Positions 14,007 through 24,622 of a stretch of 52,213 nucleotides of DNA are shown here, piece after piece. This DNA comes from Nocardioides turkmenicus. Lineage in GTDB: Bacteria > Actinomycetota > Actinomycetes > Propionibacteriales > Nocardioidaceae. The notes below the pieces were generated by a model. It searched no databases. It was given only the letters and a program-made list of their open reading frames with translations, and was not told the DNA's origin. The stretch is taken from positions 1 to 52,213 of the forward strand of contig NZ_JAALAA010000029.1 in NCBI RefSeq assembly GCF_011045035.1. Reading direction: 5' to 3'. Each line of letters starts with the position of its first letter. Within the stretch, counting starts at the first letter, position 1. Both the position numbers and the translations under genes were made by a program.

Positions 14007-16919
14007 ATGATTGCGCCCATGGCGCAGAGTGCCGAGAGGCTGGTCGGGCGTGACGCCGACCTGGAGACGTTGACGGATCTGGTGGGTCTGACGCAGTCGG
14101 GCCGAGGCAGGCATGTCCTCCTCGCCGGCGACGCCGGCGTCGGGAAGACCCGGATCCTGTGCGAGCTCCGCGCCCGTGCCGTCGCGGACGGACGGCAGGC
14201 GCTGGTCGGACACTGCCTCGACTTCGGTGACAGCGCCGAGGCCTACCTGCCCTTCATCGAGATCCTCGACACCGTCACCGCGGCGCTGCCGGACGTGGTC
14301 GCGCAGGTCGCCGACGTGCATCCGGCGCTCCTGCGGATGGCGCCCGTCGCCCGGGCTCTCGGCGGGGCCGACACCGCCGTCCAGGAGGCGCTCGACCGAG
14401 GCAACCTCTTCGCCGCGATCCACGCGCTCCTGGAGCGCGCCGCGGAGAAGGCGCCGGTGCTGGTCGTCGTCGAGGACACCCACTGGGCCGACCAGTCCAC
14501 CCGTGACCTGCTGACCTTCCTGTTCACCCGGCCGTTCGACGGCCCGGTGACGATCGTCGCGTCCTACCGTGCCGACGACCTCCACCGCCGTCACCCGCTG
14601 CGCCGCCAGCTCGCCGAGTGGACCCGGCTGCCGTCGGTCGAGCGGTTCCATCTCGGCCGCCTCACCGACGACGACGTCCGCATCCTGGTCGGTGAGCTCG
14701 CCGGCGAGCATGCGGACGGGTTCGACGTCGAGAGTGTCGTACGCCGTGCCGACGGCAACGCGTTCTTCGTCGAGGAGCTGGTGCAGGCCGCCGGCGCCGA
14801 CGAGCTGCCCTGGGACCTCGCTGACCTGCTGCTGATCAGGTTGGAGCAGCTCGACGCGACCGCGCGCGAGGTGGTCGACACCGCCAGCGCCGCCGGCCGA
14901 GACGTCAGCGACGAGCTCCTCGAGGCCGTGGCAGGTCTCGACCGAGCGACCCTCGACGCCGGGCTGAGGCAGGCGATCGAGCGCGCCATCCTGGTGCCGC
15001 GCGAGGACGGCTACTACGTCTTCCGGCACGCGCTGCTCGGCGAGGCGGTCTACGACGACCTGCTCCCGGGCGAGCGCGTCCGGCTCCACCAGCGCTACGT
15101 CCAGGCGCTGAGCAGCGACCTCTCGACCGGCAGCGCGGCCGGTCTCGCGCGCCACGCGCGCCTCGCGGGCGACCACGAGACCGCGCTCAGCGCCGGCATC
15201 GCGGCCGGTGACGAGGCCGCGGCCAGCGGTGGTCCCGACGAGGCGTCCCAGCACTATCAGCAGGCGATCGCACTGCTCGCCGGCCGAGCCGACTCCGACG
15301 ACGACACCCAGCGCCTCGTCGACCTGGTGGTCAAGGCCAGCGACGCGATGGTGGCCGCCGGCCACGCCGACCGGGCCGGGAAGCTGGCCCGTGAGCAGCG
15401 GGAGTCGCTCCCGGCCGGCGCGCCCGGTCTCTGGCGCGCCCAGCTGATGACGGTCGAGATCGAGACCAGCTTCGCCTACGTCAACGACGTCAGCGTGGGC
15501 GCGCTCGCGGAGGCGGCGATGGCCGAGCTCCCCGACGACGCGCCGCCGGTCGTGCGGGCACGGCTGCTGGCGGCGTACGCCCGGGTGCTGATGATCTACC
15601 GCCGCCACGAGGATGCCGAGCGGGCCGGCCGGGAGGCGCTGGCGCTGGCGGAGGAGCACGGCCGGACCGGCCTCGCCGCCGAGGTGGCGGTGACGCTGGC
15701 CGGGGCGTGGGGCCGCCCGCCCGAGCCGTGGATCGAGCCGCTGCGTACGGCTGTGGCGCGGGCGGCGAAGGTCGGCGCGCTCCATCCCGAGCTGCGCGGG
15801 CGGATCCAGCTCGGCTTCGCCCTCGATGCCGCCGACCGTCTCGAGGAGGCCGGCGAGACCTACCGCAGTGCCTTCGAGCTCGGCGTGGAGCGCGGCGTCC
15901 CGTGGGCGCCGTACGCCTTCGATGCCCGGATCGCCTGGCTCGACCACCTCCACGCCACCGGGCGATGGGACGAGGCGCTCGCCCTCACCGACGCGTACGG
16001 CATCCCGCCGGCGCTGTGGCCGTGGCTGGAGTCGAAACGACTGATGATCGAGCAGGCCCGCGGCGCCGACGTCGGCGCGGAGGCGCGCCGGCTGCGGCCC
16101 TCGTGGAAGCAGGAGGTGGCCACGGCGAGCGAGTCGACACCGGTGGAGATCCGGGCTGCCGGCTCCCGCGGGGACGTGGCGGCGGTGATCGAGGCGTACG
16201 AGGCCGGGGTCGACGCCCTCAAGGGCGGCTGGGGGAAGTGGTTCGGCGCCCATGCCCGGCTCGCGGCCATCGCCGTCGGTGCGATCAGCGGCGCGATACC
16301 GGCTCTTCCCGTCGGTGAGCGGCCGCAGGTGATGGCCGAGGTGGATCGCATCCTGGCGGCAGGTGCGCGGCCGGTCAGGCCGAAGCGGCCGTGGGGTCTG
16401 GAAGGACAGGCATGGTCGGCGCGGCTGCGGGCCGAGGGGCTGCGCGCCCACTGGCTGGCCGGCATCGCCGTGCCCGACCAGGACGAGCTCGTCGAGGCCT
16501 GGCGCGAGACCGTGTCGGCCTTCGAGGCGTTCCCGCACGTCCACGAGCTCGCCTGGTCCCGTGTCCGGCTCGCCGAGATCCTCCGCGCCGGTGGCGACAC
16601 CGCCGCCGCACGGGAGCTGGCCGACCAGGCCCGGGAGACCGCGAAGCGGCTCGGCGCTCAGCCGCTGCTCGACCACCTGCTGACCCTCGGCACGACGCCG
16701 ATGCGGTCGGCGTCCGGACCCTCCGGTCAGCTCACCGCCCGGGAGAGCGAGATCCTCGCGCTGGTGGCGGCCGGGCGGAGCAACGGCGAGATCGGCAAGC
16801 AGCTGTTCATCTCGACCAAGACCGTCTCGGTCCACGTCTCCAACATCCTGGCCAAGCTCGGCGCCTCCGGGCGCACCGAGGCGGCCGCGATCGGACGGCG
16901 TCGTGGGCTCGTGGAGTGA
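14007..16919 (+). CDS. LAL-type LuxR-family regulator 1 (ATPase + helical repeats + HTH)
   Basis: A 970-residue LAL regulator. The N-terminal AAA-type ATPase has Walker A G41-D-A-G-V-G-K-T48 and Walker B ending E156-D157. A long, Ala/Glu/Arg-rich helical region (~320-900), probably TPR-like, follows; it contains recurrent A-x-x-Y and E-A-L patterns. The last ~60 residues are a LuxR HTH (L-T-A-R-E-S-E-I-L and later T-K-T-V-S-V-H-V-S-N-I-L). Such proteins bind an inducer and ATP and activate transcription. ATG 14007 was chosen because GGAGG precedes it and the same context exists in the second copy; ATG 14019 is an alternative. It is a diverged duplicate of the protein at 17197. Confidence 0.88.
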   Translation: MIAPMAQSAERLVGRDADLETLTDLVGLTQSGRGRHVLLAGDAGVGKTRILCELRARAVADGRQALVGHCLDFGDSAEAYLPFIEILDTVTAALPDVVAQVADVHPALLRMAPVARALGGADTAVQEALDRGNLFAAIHALLERAAEKAPVLVVVEDTHWADQSTRDLLTFLFTRPFDGPVTIVASYRADDLHRRHPLRRQLAEWTRLPSVERFHLGRLTDDDVRILVGELAGEHADGFDVESVVRRADGNAFFVEELVQAAGADELPWDLADLLLIRLEQLDATAREVVDTASAAGRDVSDELLEAVAGLDRATLDAGLRQAIERAILVPREDGYYVFRHALLGEAVYDDLLPGERVRLHQRYVQALSSDLSTGSAAGLARHARLAGDHETALSAGIAAGDEAAASGGPDEASQHYQQAIALLAGRADSDDDTQRLVDLVVKASDAMVAAGHADRAGKLAREQRESLPAGAPGLWRAQLMTVEIETSFAYVNDVSVGALAEAAMAELPDDAPPVVRARLLAAYARVLMIYRRHEDAERAGREALALAEEHGRTGLAAEVAVTLAGAWGRPPEPWIEPLRTAVARAAKVGALHPELRGRIQLGFALDAADRLEEAGETYRSAFELGVERGVPWAPYAFDARIAWLDHLHATGRWDEALALTDAYGIPPALWPWLESKRLMIEQARGADVGAEARRLRPSWKQEVATASESTPVEIRAAGSRGDVAAVIEAYEAGVDALKGGWGKWFGAHARLAAIAVGAISGAIPALPVGERPQVMAEVDRILAAGARPVRPKRPWGLEGQAWSARLRAEGLRAHWLAGIAVPDQDELVEAWRETVSAFEAFPHVHELAWSRVRLAEILRAGGDTAAARELADQARETAKRLGAQPLLDHLLTLGTTPMRSASGPSGQLTARESEILALVAAGRSNGEIGKQLFISTKTVSVHVSNILAKLGASGRTEAAAIGRRRGLVE

Positions 16920-16957
16920 TGCGGATCACGGCCTCTGAGGCACCTCTGACCTGCACC

Positions 16958-17002
16958 TAAGGCAGGCGCCTCATGCGTCGCGCTACCTCAGGGTCGGAGT
17001 CT
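16958..17002 (+). promoter_or_regulatory. Conserved 45-bp upstream element, copy 2
   Basis: TAAGGC (16958-16963), 19 bases, CTACCTCAG (16983-16991), 4 bases, GGAGTCT (16996-17002): the same three blocks with the same spacing as at 13706-13750. Here it ends six bases before the small-peptide ATG, so GGAGTCT and the following GGAGG overlap the ribosome-binding region. The differing distance to the gene argues against a purely translational role. Confidence 0.65.
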
Positions 17003-17008
17003 GGAGGC

Positions 17009-17149
17009 ATGACGTACAGCAACCAGATCAGCTACGACGCCGAGGTGACCTACCGCCACCAGAGCATCCGCCGCGCGACCGCGGCCGACCGCCTCGCTCG
17101 CACGGTGAAGCGCCGCCGGCCGCGTCGGATGGACTCGATACACAACTGA
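17009..17149 (+). CDS. Small basic peptide, 46 aa, upstream of LAL regulator 2
   Basis: A 46-residue basic peptide. Residues 8-20 read S-Y-D-A-E-V-T-Y-R-H-Q-S-I, matching the core of the 40-residue peptide at 13802. The C-terminal half is Arg-rich (R-R-R-P-R-R). GGAGG at 17003-17007 lies just before ATG 17009, with a one-base gap, close for an efficient site; a weaker GGAG lies further upstream. It is followed after 17 bases by the longest possible start of LAL 2. Function is unknown. Confidence 0.7.
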   Translation: MTYSNQISYDAEVTYRHQSIRRATAADRLARTVKRRRPRRMDSIHN

Positions 17150-17196
17150 GTCCTCGGAGGTCGGTAATGCGGGAGAATCCCGGGCCCGGAGGCGCG

Positions 17197-20139
17197 ATGA
17201 TAGGGGACATGGCGCAGAGTGCTCGGTCCTTCGTAGGTCGCGACTCCGAGTTGCAGACCCTCACCGGGCTGCTCGGAGTCGCCTCGCCCGGCTCGTCCGC
17301 CGAGTCCCGGCGCCAGCACGTCCTCCTCGCCGGCGACGCCGGCGTCGGGAAGACGCGGCTGCTCACCGCGCTGCGCGACCGTGCCGTCGCCGACGGCTGG
17401 CAGGTCCACGCGGGACACTGCGTCGACTTCGGCGAGAGCGCCGTGGCGTACATGCCGTTCTCGGAGATCCTCGACCGGATCGTCGCCGACCTGCCCGACG
17501 TGGTCGAGCGGGTGGCGGCCGACTACCCGGCGCTGGCCAGGCTGAGGCCCGTACGCCGCGTGATGGGCGCCAGCCAGGGAGCCGCCTCGACCGGCACGGA
17601 CCGTGGCCAGCTCTTCGACGCCGTCCACACCCTGTTCGAGGCGGCCGCCGAGAAGGCGCCGCTGCTGGTCGTGGTCGAGGACACCCACTGGGCCGACCAG
17701 TCCACCCGCGACCTGCTGACCTACCTCTTCACCCGTCCCTACGACGGCCCGGTCGCGATGGTCGCGTCCTACCGCGCCGACGACATCCACCGTCGCCACC
17801 CGCTGCGCCGCCAGGTGGGCGAGTGGGGCCGGCTGCCCGACGTCGAGCGGATCGTGCTCGAGCCGCTCTCCGACGACTCGGTGCGGCTGCTCGTCCACGA
17901 GCTGGCCCCCGGCAAGGTCGATGCCGAACGAGTCGTACGCCGCGCCGAGGGCAACGCCTTCTTCGTCGAGGAGCTGGTGCAGGCCGGTTGCGACGAGGAC
18001 CTGCCCGTCGACCTCGCCGACCTGCTGCTGGTGCGCCTGGACCGGCTCGACGGGGCGGCCCGGAGCGTCGTACGCACCGCGTCGATCGCGGGACGACGGG
18101 TCACCCACGAGCTGCTCGCCGCAGTGACCGAGATGAAGAACGACGAGCTCGACGAGGCGCTGCGCACCGCGGTCGAGCAGAAGGTGCTGGAGCCGACCGG
18201 ATCCCGCTACACGTTCCGGCACGCGCTGCTCGCCGAGGCGGTCTATGACGACCTGCTGCCCGGTGAGCGGGTGCGTCTGCACGCGCGGTTCGCCGAGGTG
18301 CTGAAGGAGACCCCGGGCCTGGGGGCGGCCGCGGAGCTCGCGCTGCACGCGAAGCATGCCGGCGACCTCGCCACCGCACTGCGTGCCCGCATCGCCGCGG
18401 CCGAGGAGGCCCGCAGCGTCAGCGGTGTGGGCGAGGCCGCCCACCACTACGAGAAGGCGCTCGGTCTCGCCGCCGACCCGAAGGTCACCCAGGCGGCGGC
18501 GATCAACCTCGACCGGGTCTACGAGCGCGCGGCCGACACCCTCATCCTCGCCGGGCTGCCCTCGCGCGCCGACGCGATCCTGGCCGAGCGGCTCGACGCC
18601 ATCCCGGTCGGACCGTCGGTCGGCCGGGCGCTGCTGCTGGCGACCCGCGCCGAGGCGGCGCTGCTCATGGAGTACGGCGACCCGCTGGCCTACTCCAGCG
18701 ATGCCATCGCGGCGCTTCCCGAGGACGCCGAACCGAAGGTGCGGTGCGCCGTCCTCGCGATCCGCACCCGCACCCTGGTCACCTACCGCCGCAGCGAGGA
18801 GGCCGAGGCGGTCGGGTTGGAAGGCCTGGAGATCGCTGAGCGGCACAGCCTCACCAAGCTCGCCTCCGACATCGCCACCAGTCTCTCGATGCTCAAGGTC
18901 CGCACCGGCCGGGCCGCCGACGACAAGGTCGAAGGCTTCCGGCAGGTGCTGCGCGAGACGGTCGACCAGGCGCGGCGGGTCGGGTCGACGTACGCCGTCA
19001 GCCGGGGGATGTTCACGCTCGGCCGGTCCTACGACGAGGCCGGTGACTTCGCCGAGGCGCTGCGATGCTTCCAGGCGGTGGTCGACGAGGCCGGCGGTGA
19101 GTCGCTGCAGTGGTCCCCGTTCGTGGCCGCGGCGCGCACCGACATCGTCCGCATCCGGATGATCCTCGGCGAGTGGGACGAGGCGCTCGCGCTGGCGGGT
19201 GGCAACGATCCTGACGCGCCCCCGATCCCGGTGGCGCTCCTCGGCACGCTCCGGATGATCATGGAACAGGCTCGCGGTGCGTCGGTCGGCAACGCCGCGG
19301 CGGCGCTGCGTCCGTTCTGGGACGAGGAGGGCCTGATCGCCCTCTACGGTGGCATCGTCGAGATGGTGGCGGCGGCTCGGGCGGGCGACCACGAGGCCGT
19401 GTTCGCGATCTATGCCGACGTCGTCGAGAAGCTCTCGGAGTTCTGGACCGAGTGGTTCGGCGGCCGGGTGCGGCTGGGGGTCGTGGCGTCGGCCGGGGTC
19501 GCGGAGATGCTGCCGTCGATCCCCGCCGCGCAGTGGCTGGATCTGGTGGCGAAGGTCGACGGCCTCCGCGCCGACGGCGAGCAGGTGGTCGCGCAGTACC
19601 AGCCGGGTGAGTGGGGGCCCGAGGGCCAGGCCTGGTCGGCCCGGCTGGAGGCCGAGGTGCTCCGCGTCCACTGGCTGGCCGGCATCGACGCCCCGTCGCA
19701 GGAGTCGCTGCTGGCGGCCTGGGCGCGGGCCGAGCAGCAGGTCGAGGCCTACGGCGACGTCCCCGGCCTGGCCGCGGTCCGCACGACGTACGCAGCCATC
19801 CAGCGCGCCACCGGCGACGTGGCCGGCTCGCGGGTGACCGCCGACAAGGCCCGGGAGACCGCGAAGCGGCTCGGGCTGCAGCCGTTGCTCGACGAGCTGA
19901 AGGCGCTCGGCGCGACGGCGGTCAAGCAGCAGCAGGCCACCTCGACCGCGCTCACCCCGCGGGAGAGCGAGATCCTGACGCTCGTGGCCGCGGGGCGCAG
20001 CAACGGCGAGATCGGCAAGCAGCTGTTCATCTCCACCAAGACGGTCTCGGTCCACGTCTCCAACATCCTGGGGAAGCTCGGGGCCGGGAGCCGCACCGAG
20101 GCGGCCGCCATCGCGCGCCGTCAGGAGCTGATCAGCTGA
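17197..20139 (+). CDS. LAL-type LuxR-family regulator 2
   Basis: A 980-residue paralogue of LAL 1 with the same order of parts: ATPase with Walker A G46-D-A-G-V-G-K-T53 and the V-V-E-D-T-H-W-A-D-Q-S-T-R-D-L-L Walker B region, a long helical region, and a C-terminal LuxR HTH (L-T-P-R-E-S-E-I-L, then N-G-E-I-G-K-Q-L-F-I-S-T). The ATPase and HTH ends are much better conserved between the two copies than the middle, so the sensing region has diverged. Start choice: ATG 17197 has GGAGG four bases upstream and matches LAL 1; an in-frame ATG 17167 has a GGAGG with a better six-base spacer and is a real alternative. Confidence 0.88.
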   Translation: MIGDMAQSARSFVGRDSELQTLTGLLGVASPGSSAESRRQHVLLAGDAGVGKTRLLTALRDRAVADGWQVHAGHCVDFGESAVAYMPFSEILDRIVADLPDVVERVAADYPALARLRPVRRVMGASQGAASTGTDRGQLFDAVHTLFEAAAEKAPLLVVVEDTHWADQSTRDLLTYLFTRPYDGPVAMVASYRADDIHRRHPLRRQVGEWGRLPDVERIVLEPLSDDSVRLLVHELAPGKVDAERVVRRAEGNAFFVEELVQAGCDEDLPVDLADLLLVRLDRLDGAARSVVRTASIAGRRVTHELLAAVTEMKNDELDEALRTAVEQKVLEPTGSRYTFRHALLAEAVYDDLLPGERVRLHARFAEVLKETPGLGAAAELALHAKHAGDLATALRARIAAAEEARSVSGVGEAAHHYEKALGLAADPKVTQAAAINLDRVYERAADTLILAGLPSRADAILAERLDAIPVGPSVGRALLLATRAEAALLMEYGDPLAYSSDAIAALPEDAEPKVRCAVLAIRTRTLVTYRRSEEAEAVGLEGLEIAERHSLTKLASDIATSLSMLKVRTGRAADDKVEGFRQVLRETVDQARRVGSTYAVSRGMFTLGRSYDEAGDFAEALRCFQAVVDEAGGESLQWSPFVAAARTDIVRIRMILGEWDEALALAGGNDPDAPPIPVALLGTLRMIMEQARGASVGNAAAALRPFWDEEGLIALYGGIVEMVAAARAGDHEAVFAIYADVVEKLSEFWTEWFGGRVRLGVVASAGVAEMLPSIPAAQWLDLVAKVDGLRADGEQVVAQYQPGEWGPEGQAWSARLEAEVLRVHWLAGIDAPSQESLLAAWARAEQQVEAYGDVPGLAAVRTTYAAIQRATGDVAGSRVTADKARETAKRLGLQPLLDELKALGATAVKQQQATSTALTPRESEILTLVAAGRSNGEIGKQLFISTKTVSVHVSNILGKLGAGSRTEAAAIARRQELIS

Positions 20140-20229
20140 TTCCCTGGTGCGCGATCTGAACGTGTGGCTGAATTGTCACCATCACCACGCGTCGGTGGGG
20201 ACGGTCGTGGCGGCACGCGAGGAGCAGAT

Positions 20230-20823
20230 GTGAAGCAGGGCGGACAGCACCCGATCACGGCCGGGATCACGGCGCTCGCAGCGGTCGCCGTCGGGGTCGG
20301 GCTGATCGTCGGGCTGGCGATGTTCGTCGGTGTCAACATCATGGGCCTCGGCGGCGGAGGCTCCAGCGATCGCGCCACCGATCCGGACGCCGGCGCTTCG
20401 CTCCACGTGCCGCCGCCGAAGCCGACCAAGACCGCGACCGGTCCCGCGATCACGCTTCACGCGTCCCCGACGAACGCTCCCCGCAAGAACGCTGGCTCGA
20501 CCTCCGCGAGCCCGTCCGCGTCGGAGTCGGTCGAGGAGAAGCCGGCGAAGAAGGAGATCACCCTCCAGGTCGGCACGGTCCAGGCGAAGCCGATGGAGCG
20601 CGTCGACATCAGCGGGATCTACCCGGGTGGCGAAGGCGCCATCCTCCGCCTGGAGCGCAACGACGGCCAGGGATGGGAGGAGTTCGGCATCCCCGACGTA
20701 CCCGTCACCGGCGAGCAGTTCTCCACCGTGATCCAGTCCGGCCGGGTCGGGAAGCACAAGTTCCGGATGAAGGACGTCGACACCGGCAGCTACTCCAACG
20801 TGGTGAGCGTGACGATCGGCTGA
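20230..20823 (+). CDS. Membrane-anchored or exported protein with Ser/Pro/Lys linker
   Basis: A 197-residue protein of unknown family. After a short basic start, a hydrophobic segment at about 9-40 (A-G-I-T-A-L-A-A-V-A-V-G) is a signal anchor. Residues ~45-115 form a low-complexity Pro/Thr/Lys/Ser linker. The last ~80 residues look like a compact beta domain (V-D-I-S-G-I-Y-P-G-G-E-G-A, then V-V-S-V-T-I-G), perhaps Ig-like. GTG 20230 was chosen because GAGGAG lies six bases upstream; a GTG at 20164 has no such site. Location next to the LAL genes may be coincidental. Confidence 0.75.
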   Translation: MKQGGQHPITAGITALAAVAVGVGLIVGLAMFVGVNIMGLGGGGSSDRATDPDAGASLHVPPPKPTKTATGPAITLHASPTNAPRKNAGSTSASPSASESVEEKPAKKEITLQVGTVQAKPMERVDISGIYPGGEGAILRLERNDGQGWEEFGIPDVPVTGEQFSTVIQSGRVGKHKFRMKDVDTGSYSNVVSVTIG

Positions 20824-20862
20824 TGCTGGAATAGGCACACACCGGCTTGGTTGTATGGGGAC

Positions 20863-21714
20863 ATGACGGTTCCCACGATCAAGCTCAACGACGGCACTTC
20901 GATCCCGCAGTTCGGCCTCGGCGTCTGGCAGGTCCCGCAGGACGAGGCCGAGCAGGTGGTCAGCCAGGCCCTCGAGGTCGGCTACCGCCACATCGACACT
21001 GCGCAGATGTACCAGAACGAGGCCGGCGTCGGGGCCGCGCTGAAGAGCGCCGGTCTCGCCCGCGAGGACGTCTACGTCACCACCAAGCTCAACAACTCCC
21101 AGCACGACCCGGCCAAGGCGAAGGCGTCGCTCGAGAAGTCCCTGGAGCTCCTCGGCCTGGACCGGGTCGACCTGTTCCTGATCCACTGGCCGCTCCCGAC
21201 GCAGTACGACGGGACGTACGCGAAGACGTGGGAGGCACTCGTCGGCCTCCGCGAGGCGGGCCTGACCACCTCCATCGGTGTCTCCAACTTCCAGCCCGAC
21301 CACCTCGACAAGATCGTGGCCGAGACCGGTGTCGCGCCGGCGGTCAACCAGATCGAGGTCCACCCCTACTTCGCCAACGAGGCCGCCCGCGCGGCCACCC
21401 GGGCCCACGGTGCACAGGTCGAGGCGTGGTCCCCGCTCGGCCAGGGCGGCGGCGAGCTCACCGACCCGGTGGTCGCCGAGATCGCCTCCGCGCACGGCAA
21501 GTCGCCCGCCCAGGTGCTGCTGCGCTGGCAGATCGACCGCGGCGACATCGTCTTCCCCAAGTCCGTACGCCGCGAGCGGCTCGAGGAGAACCTCGCGATC
21601 TTCGACTTCGAGCTGAGCGCCGACCAGGTCGCCGCCCTCGCGGCCCTCGACAAGGGCGAGTCCGGCCGCACCGGCCCCAACCCCGACACCTTCGACTGGA
21701 TCCCGTCCTTCTGA
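20863..21714 (+). CDS. Aldo/keto reductase
   Basis: A 283-residue (alpha/beta)8 NADPH-dependent oxidoreductase. The catalytic tetrad is complete: D45, Y50, K75 and H108 (L-I-H-W-P). The order G-Y-R-H-I-D-T-A-Q-M-Y and the late S-V-x-R-E-R-L-E-E-N segment for NADPH binding match the AKR5/2,5-diketo-gluconate reductase-like branch. ATG 20863 follows GGGGA closely; an in-frame ATG lies 12 bases upstream. Substrate unknown, probably aldehydes or small ketones. A large stem-loop follows the stop. Confidence 0.9.
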   Translation: MTVPTIKLNDGTSIPQFGLGVWQVPQDEAEQVVSQALEVGYRHIDTAQMYQNEAGVGAALKSAGLAREDVYVTTKLNNSQHDPAKAKASLEKSLELLGLDRVDLFLIHWPLPTQYDGTYAKTWEALVGLREAGLTTSIGVSNFQPDHLDKIVAETGVAPAVNQIEVHPYFANEAARAATRAHGAQVEAWSPLGQGGGELTDPVVAEIASAHGKSPAQVLLRWQIDRGDIVFPKSVRRERLEENLAIFDFELSADQVAALAALDKGESGRTGPNPDTFDWIPSF

Positions 21715-21726
21715 TCCTCCGACCCT

Positions 21727-21791
21727 GCCGAGTCGGCCCGTCTTGACGGGCCGACTCGGCCAGGTTTTCGGTCAAGACGGGCCGACTCGGC
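21727..21791 (+). terminator. Three-arm inverted repeat after the aldo/keto reductase
   Basis: The arm at 21727-21742 (GCCGAGTCGGCCCGTC) pairs perfectly with 21745-21760, leaving a two-base loop. The same arm extended to 21746 is also the exact inverted copy of 21772-21791 (20 bp). Two mutually exclusive hairpins are therefore possible. TTTT follows the short hairpin at 21765-21768. It is probably the terminator for the reductase, isolating the heat-shock operon. Confidence 0.65.
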
Positions 21792-21850
21792 GTGGTTTCG
21801 GCGGGGCTGGAATAGGGGTCGTAGGGTCTTCGTTGTGGACAGTGAACGAA

Positions 21851-21871
21851 GTTGAGTTGAATCGGCTCAAC
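21851..21871 (+). promoter_or_regulatory. HAIR-type HspR operator upstream of dnaK
   Basis: GTTGAGT, seven bases, GCTCAAC: a near match to the HAIR consensus CTTGAGT-N7-ACTCAAG bound by HspR. It lies 109 bases before the dnaK start, in the expected promoter region. A closer match stands upstream of clpB at 40689. Confidence 0.8.
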
Positions 21872-21980
21872 TTGTTTGCAACACTCGGCGGCGGCAGCCG
21901 CTGGGGCGCAGACCAACCCAGTCTTCCGAGACCCCTCGGATTCCACATACACACAGCTTCAACAAGCGGAGGTAGCAAAG

Positions 21981-23836
<1,856 letters not shown>

Positions 23837-23840
<4 letters not shown>

Positions 23841-24544
23841 CGAAGCGCCGCCCGGGCGGGGCGGAGGAGGCCGTCGAGGAGACGACCTCCGAGGCCCCGC
23901 CGCCCGAGACCGACCCTGAGACAGAGGCTGTCGAGGAGTCGGCCGAGGACGCCGAGGTGGACGCTCCTGAGGGCGACGCCGCGGACTCGGACGACTCCGC
24001 CGAGGCCGGCTCCGACGCGGAAGCCGGCGAGGCAGCCGACGACGAGGCCGAGACCGAGGACGAGGCAGACCTGGTCATCGAGGACGAGAGCGAGGTGGAC
24101 CTCATGGGCGATGCCGCCGACGAGGTCGACAAGCGCGTCGCCGAGCTGACCACCGACCTGCAGCGTCTCCAGGCCGAATACGTCAACTACAAGAAGAGGG
24201 TCGACCGTGACCGCGAGCTCGTCTCGCAGAACGCGACCTTCAAGGTGCTCACTCCGATCGTGGACGTGCTCGACACCATCGACCGTGCCCGTGAGCACGG
24301 CGAGGTCGAGGGCGGCTTCAAGGCCGTCGCCGACCAGCTCGAGAAGATCGTGACCAACCTGGGTCTGAAGAAGTTCGGTGAGCCGGGCGACGTCTTCGAC
24401 CCCAACCGTCACGAGGCGCTCAGCCACATGGGCACCGACCCGGAGGTCGAGGAGACCTCGGTCAAGCTGGTCGCCAAGGCGGGCTACATGATCGGCGACC
24501 GGGTGGTCAGGGCCGCGCAGGTCCTGGTCGTCGACCCGGAGTGA
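23837..24544 (+). CDS. grpE: Nucleotide exchange factor GrpE
   Basis: A 235-residue GrpE. Residues 1-90 are an unusually long, strongly acidic, low-complexity arm rich in Glu, Asp and Ala. A long coiled-coil follows (R-L-Q-A-E-Y-V-N-Y-K-K-R-V-D-R-D), then the beta-wing domain with F-G-E-P-G-D-V-F-D-P-N-R-H-E-A and the closing D-R-V-V-R-A-A-Q-V. It releases ADP from DnaK. GTG 23837 overlaps the dnaK stop by four bases, so the two are translationally coupled. A 17-bp hairpin separates it from dnaJ. Confidence 0.95.
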
Positions 24545-24561
24545 CCCGGAGTGACAACGAC

Positions 24562-24600
24562 GGGTGGTCGAGCCTGCCGCACCGGCAGGCTCGACCACCG
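24562..24600 (+). repeat. Long perfect hairpin between grpE and dnaJ
   Basis: Bases 24563-24579 pair perfectly with 24583-24599 (17 bp, three-base loop); the left arm begins GGTGGTCGAGCCTGCC. There is no T-run. Sequences of the GGTCGAGCCTGCC type recur between genes in related actinobacteria, so this may be a REP-like repeat. Inside the operon it could reduce read-through into dnaJ or mark an mRNA processing site. Confidence 0.6.
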
Positions 24601-24622
24601 AGAAGAAGGGAGGAGGGGCTAG

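Noticed and set aside
13869..16835. 988-aa frame on the minus strand opposite LAL 1
   Set aside because: It mirrors the codon pattern of the plus-strand gene, consists of low-complexity Arg/Gly/Leu/Val, has no domain, and the plus-strand gene has complete ATPase and HTH motifs.
17050..20055. 1001-aa frame on the minus strand opposite LAL 2
   Set aside because: Same reason: it is a high-GC antisense shadow of a gene with clear motifs.
13706..20139. Transposon or integron origin of the repeated LAL modules
   Set aside because: No transposase, terminal repeats or target duplications; the copies are too diverged for recent transposition.
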